Part shown: positions 15,113 through 16,180 of the stretch, piece after piece | How the letters are laid out: every line of letters begins with the position of its first letter | Numbering within the stretch: position 1 is the stretch's first letter | DNA from: Muribaculaceae bacterium | GTDB lineage: Bacteria > Bacteroidota > Bacteroidia > Bacteroidales > Muribaculaceae | Length of the DNA: 16,180 nt | Assembly (NCBI GenBank): GCA_029060585.1 | Contig: JAIDTS010000178.1 | Span: 1 to 16,180, forward strand | Reading direction: 5' to 3' | The notes under the pieces: model-generated | Databases searched by the model: none | Told to the model about the DNA's origin: nothing | Seen by the model: only the letters and a program-made list of their open reading frames with translations | Made by a program: the position numbers and the translations under genes

Positions 15113-16180
15113 TCATCTCAGCCACGAGGAAGGATTCTGCTTCTCGCGCCCTTTCCAGACCTCGAAGTGCACGGAGCTACGGCGAGGATCATCAGGATCC
15201 TTGCCTGCTGTCCCCAAAGCGTAGCCTCCGCCTACCTGCGTGCCTACCGTGACATTGGACGATGCGAGATTGCCGTAGACGGTATAGTAGTCTCCGTGGT
15301 TGACGATAACTACCGTGCCATAGCCTGCCACCTTATAGACTCCCGACACCTTGCCGCCGCATACCGATTTGACGGTGGCCCCGCTGTTGACCTCTGCATC
15401 GATGCCCGGATTGTCATATTCTATCTCGGGCATCTCGGGCATCGCATGGCGTCCGAACGGATTGGTGATCCTCCACGTACCATCTACCGGACGAGGGAGG
15501 CTTCCACGCAGACTCGCGAAGTTGATGCCTCCACCCTTTTCCGCATTCTTGGGAGTGATATCCGGAAGAGGCTCGCTGCTTTTTACCGCTTCTTTCGCGT
15601 TGTCGAGGTTCTTATCACGTCGATCGCTCTTCTTTCGGGCTGACTTCTCGCTGTTTTTCTTCTCCTTTTCCTGCTCTCTACGCAGTTTTTCGTCTGCCTT
15701 GGCCTTGGCTTCGGCAAACTTCCGGTCTGCCTTCTCCTTCTCTTCCTGCGCTTTTTTATATGCATCGGCCTTTTGTTTGGCCTCTTTCTCTGCTGCAGCT
15801 CTGTCAGCCGCTTTCTTCTCAGCCAGCGCCTTTTCTGCAGCTTCTTTCTCGGCCAAAGCCTTTGCCGCTGCCTTTTCGGCGGCTGCCTTCTCGGCAGCTG
15901 CTTTTTCCGCGGCTGCCCTCTCCTCGGCAGCCCTCTTCTCAGCTTCCGCCTTTTCCCTCGCTATGCGCTCGGCCTCTGGCTTGGCTTTCCTTTCAGCCTC
16001 GGCCTTTTCCCTGGCTTTGCGCTCAGCTTCCGCCTTAGCCTGCTCCTGGGCTATCAGGGTGGATATTGTCTCCTTAAGTCGGTTTGCTTCCTTCTGCTTG
16101 GCCGTCAGGTGCGCCTGCAGGGCGTCGCCGTTCTGGCGGAGTGAGGCTACGAGTGATTCCTGCTTCCTGTGGTTGTCTTC
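15113..16180 (-). CDS. EnvC-family protein with degenerate LytM (M23) domain, N-terminus outside window
   Basis: The frame is open to the window edge, so the signal peptide and start are missing; 355 C-terminal residues are visible. Residues 1-190 (of the visible part) are a charged coiled coil, very rich in Ala, Glu and Lys, with AAAEK units in tandem at about 85-105. Residues about 235-355 are a LytM fold (TNPFGRH, NPGIDAEVNSGA, GYGTVVIVNHGDYYTVYGNL, SSVHFEVWKG). Three of the five metal or catalytic positions are altered: NPGID has Asn257 for the first His, YGNL has Asn304 for His, and SVH has Ser336 for the first His of HxH; Asp261 and His338 remain. It therefore should not cut peptidoglycan itself. 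In E. coli, EnvC of this kind activates division amidases from the periplasm, and the same role is likely here. Only a partial gene. Confidence 0.9.
   Translation of the reverse strand, partial: EDNHRKQESLVASLRQNGDALQAHLTAKQKEANRLKETISTLIAQEQAKAEAERKAREKAEAERKAKPEAERIAREKAEAEKRAAEERAAAEKAAAEKAAAEKAAAKALAEKEAAEKALAEKKAADRAAAEKEAKQKADAYKKAQEEKEKADRKFAEAKAKADEKLRREQEKEKKNSEKSARKKSDRRDKNLDNAKEAVKSSEPLPDITPKNAEKGGGINFASLRGSLPRPVDGTWRITNPFGRHAMPEMPEIEYDNPGIDAEVNSGATVKSVCGGKVSGVYKVAGYGTVVIVNHGDYYTVYGNLASSNVTVGTQVGGGYALGTAGKDPDDPRRSSVHFEVWKGREKQNPSSWLR

Noticed and set aside
15113..15856. A complete 247-residue peptidase starting at 15856
   Set aside because: The codon there is TTG inside an unbroken coil, and the frame continues to the window edge, so the gene is longer and only partly seen.

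Overview
This window reads as a piece of a Bacteroidales chromosome. Muribaculaceae is my best guess, from protein resemblance and a moderately high GC content, but I cannot prove it. The evidence for the phylum is threefold. There are Bacteroidetes-type promoters (TAnnTTTG at -7, with TTTG 20 bases upstream at two sites). Shine-Dalgarno sequences are largely lacking. The gene order porG-like / uppS / bamA / skp / skp / murI is the one I recall from Porphyromonas and Bacteroides. I see no insertion sequence, phage gene, CRISPR array or resistance gene, so this is mostly core genome.

Layout. Positions 1-76 are a 5'-truncated tRNA-Leu(UAA), followed by a perfect 17-bp hairpin terminator. A short unrecognised basic protein (258-632, +) follows with its own promoter. 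From 8624 down to 653 a long minus-strand cluster, probably one operon, encodes in transcription order: a DUF6242-like surface lipoprotein, a PorG/DUF6089-like barrel, UppS, BamA, two Skp/OmpH chaperones, MurI and a one-repeat TPR protein. A 213-bp divergent promoter region separates it from ribD (8838-9707, +). The convergent ilvD-ilvB-ilvN-ilvC operon lies at 14934-9730 on the minus strand and has a clean promoter. The window ends inside an EnvC-family degenerate LytM protein (15113 to beyond 16180, minus).

How the genes work together. The first operon is an envelope biogenesis unit. BamA and the Skp chaperones insert outer-membrane proteins, UppS makes the undecaprenyl carrier and MurI makes D-glutamate for peptidoglycan. 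The PorG-like barrel and the lipoprotein are probably outer-membrane residents. The ilv operon supplies the shared steps of valine and isoleucine synthesis, with IlvN as regulatory subunit of IlvB. The EnvC-like protein most likely activates cell-wall amidases.

Points most worth a second look: a ten-G tract inside murI; a RibD that lacks the middle and the end of its reductase domain, its 3' end running into a heptamer repeat; a threonine in IlvN where E. coli IlvH has the valine-feedback glycine; an octamer repeat directly upstream of the bamA start codon; and the unrecognised 124-residue protein after the tRNA. I found no clear new multi-gene system.
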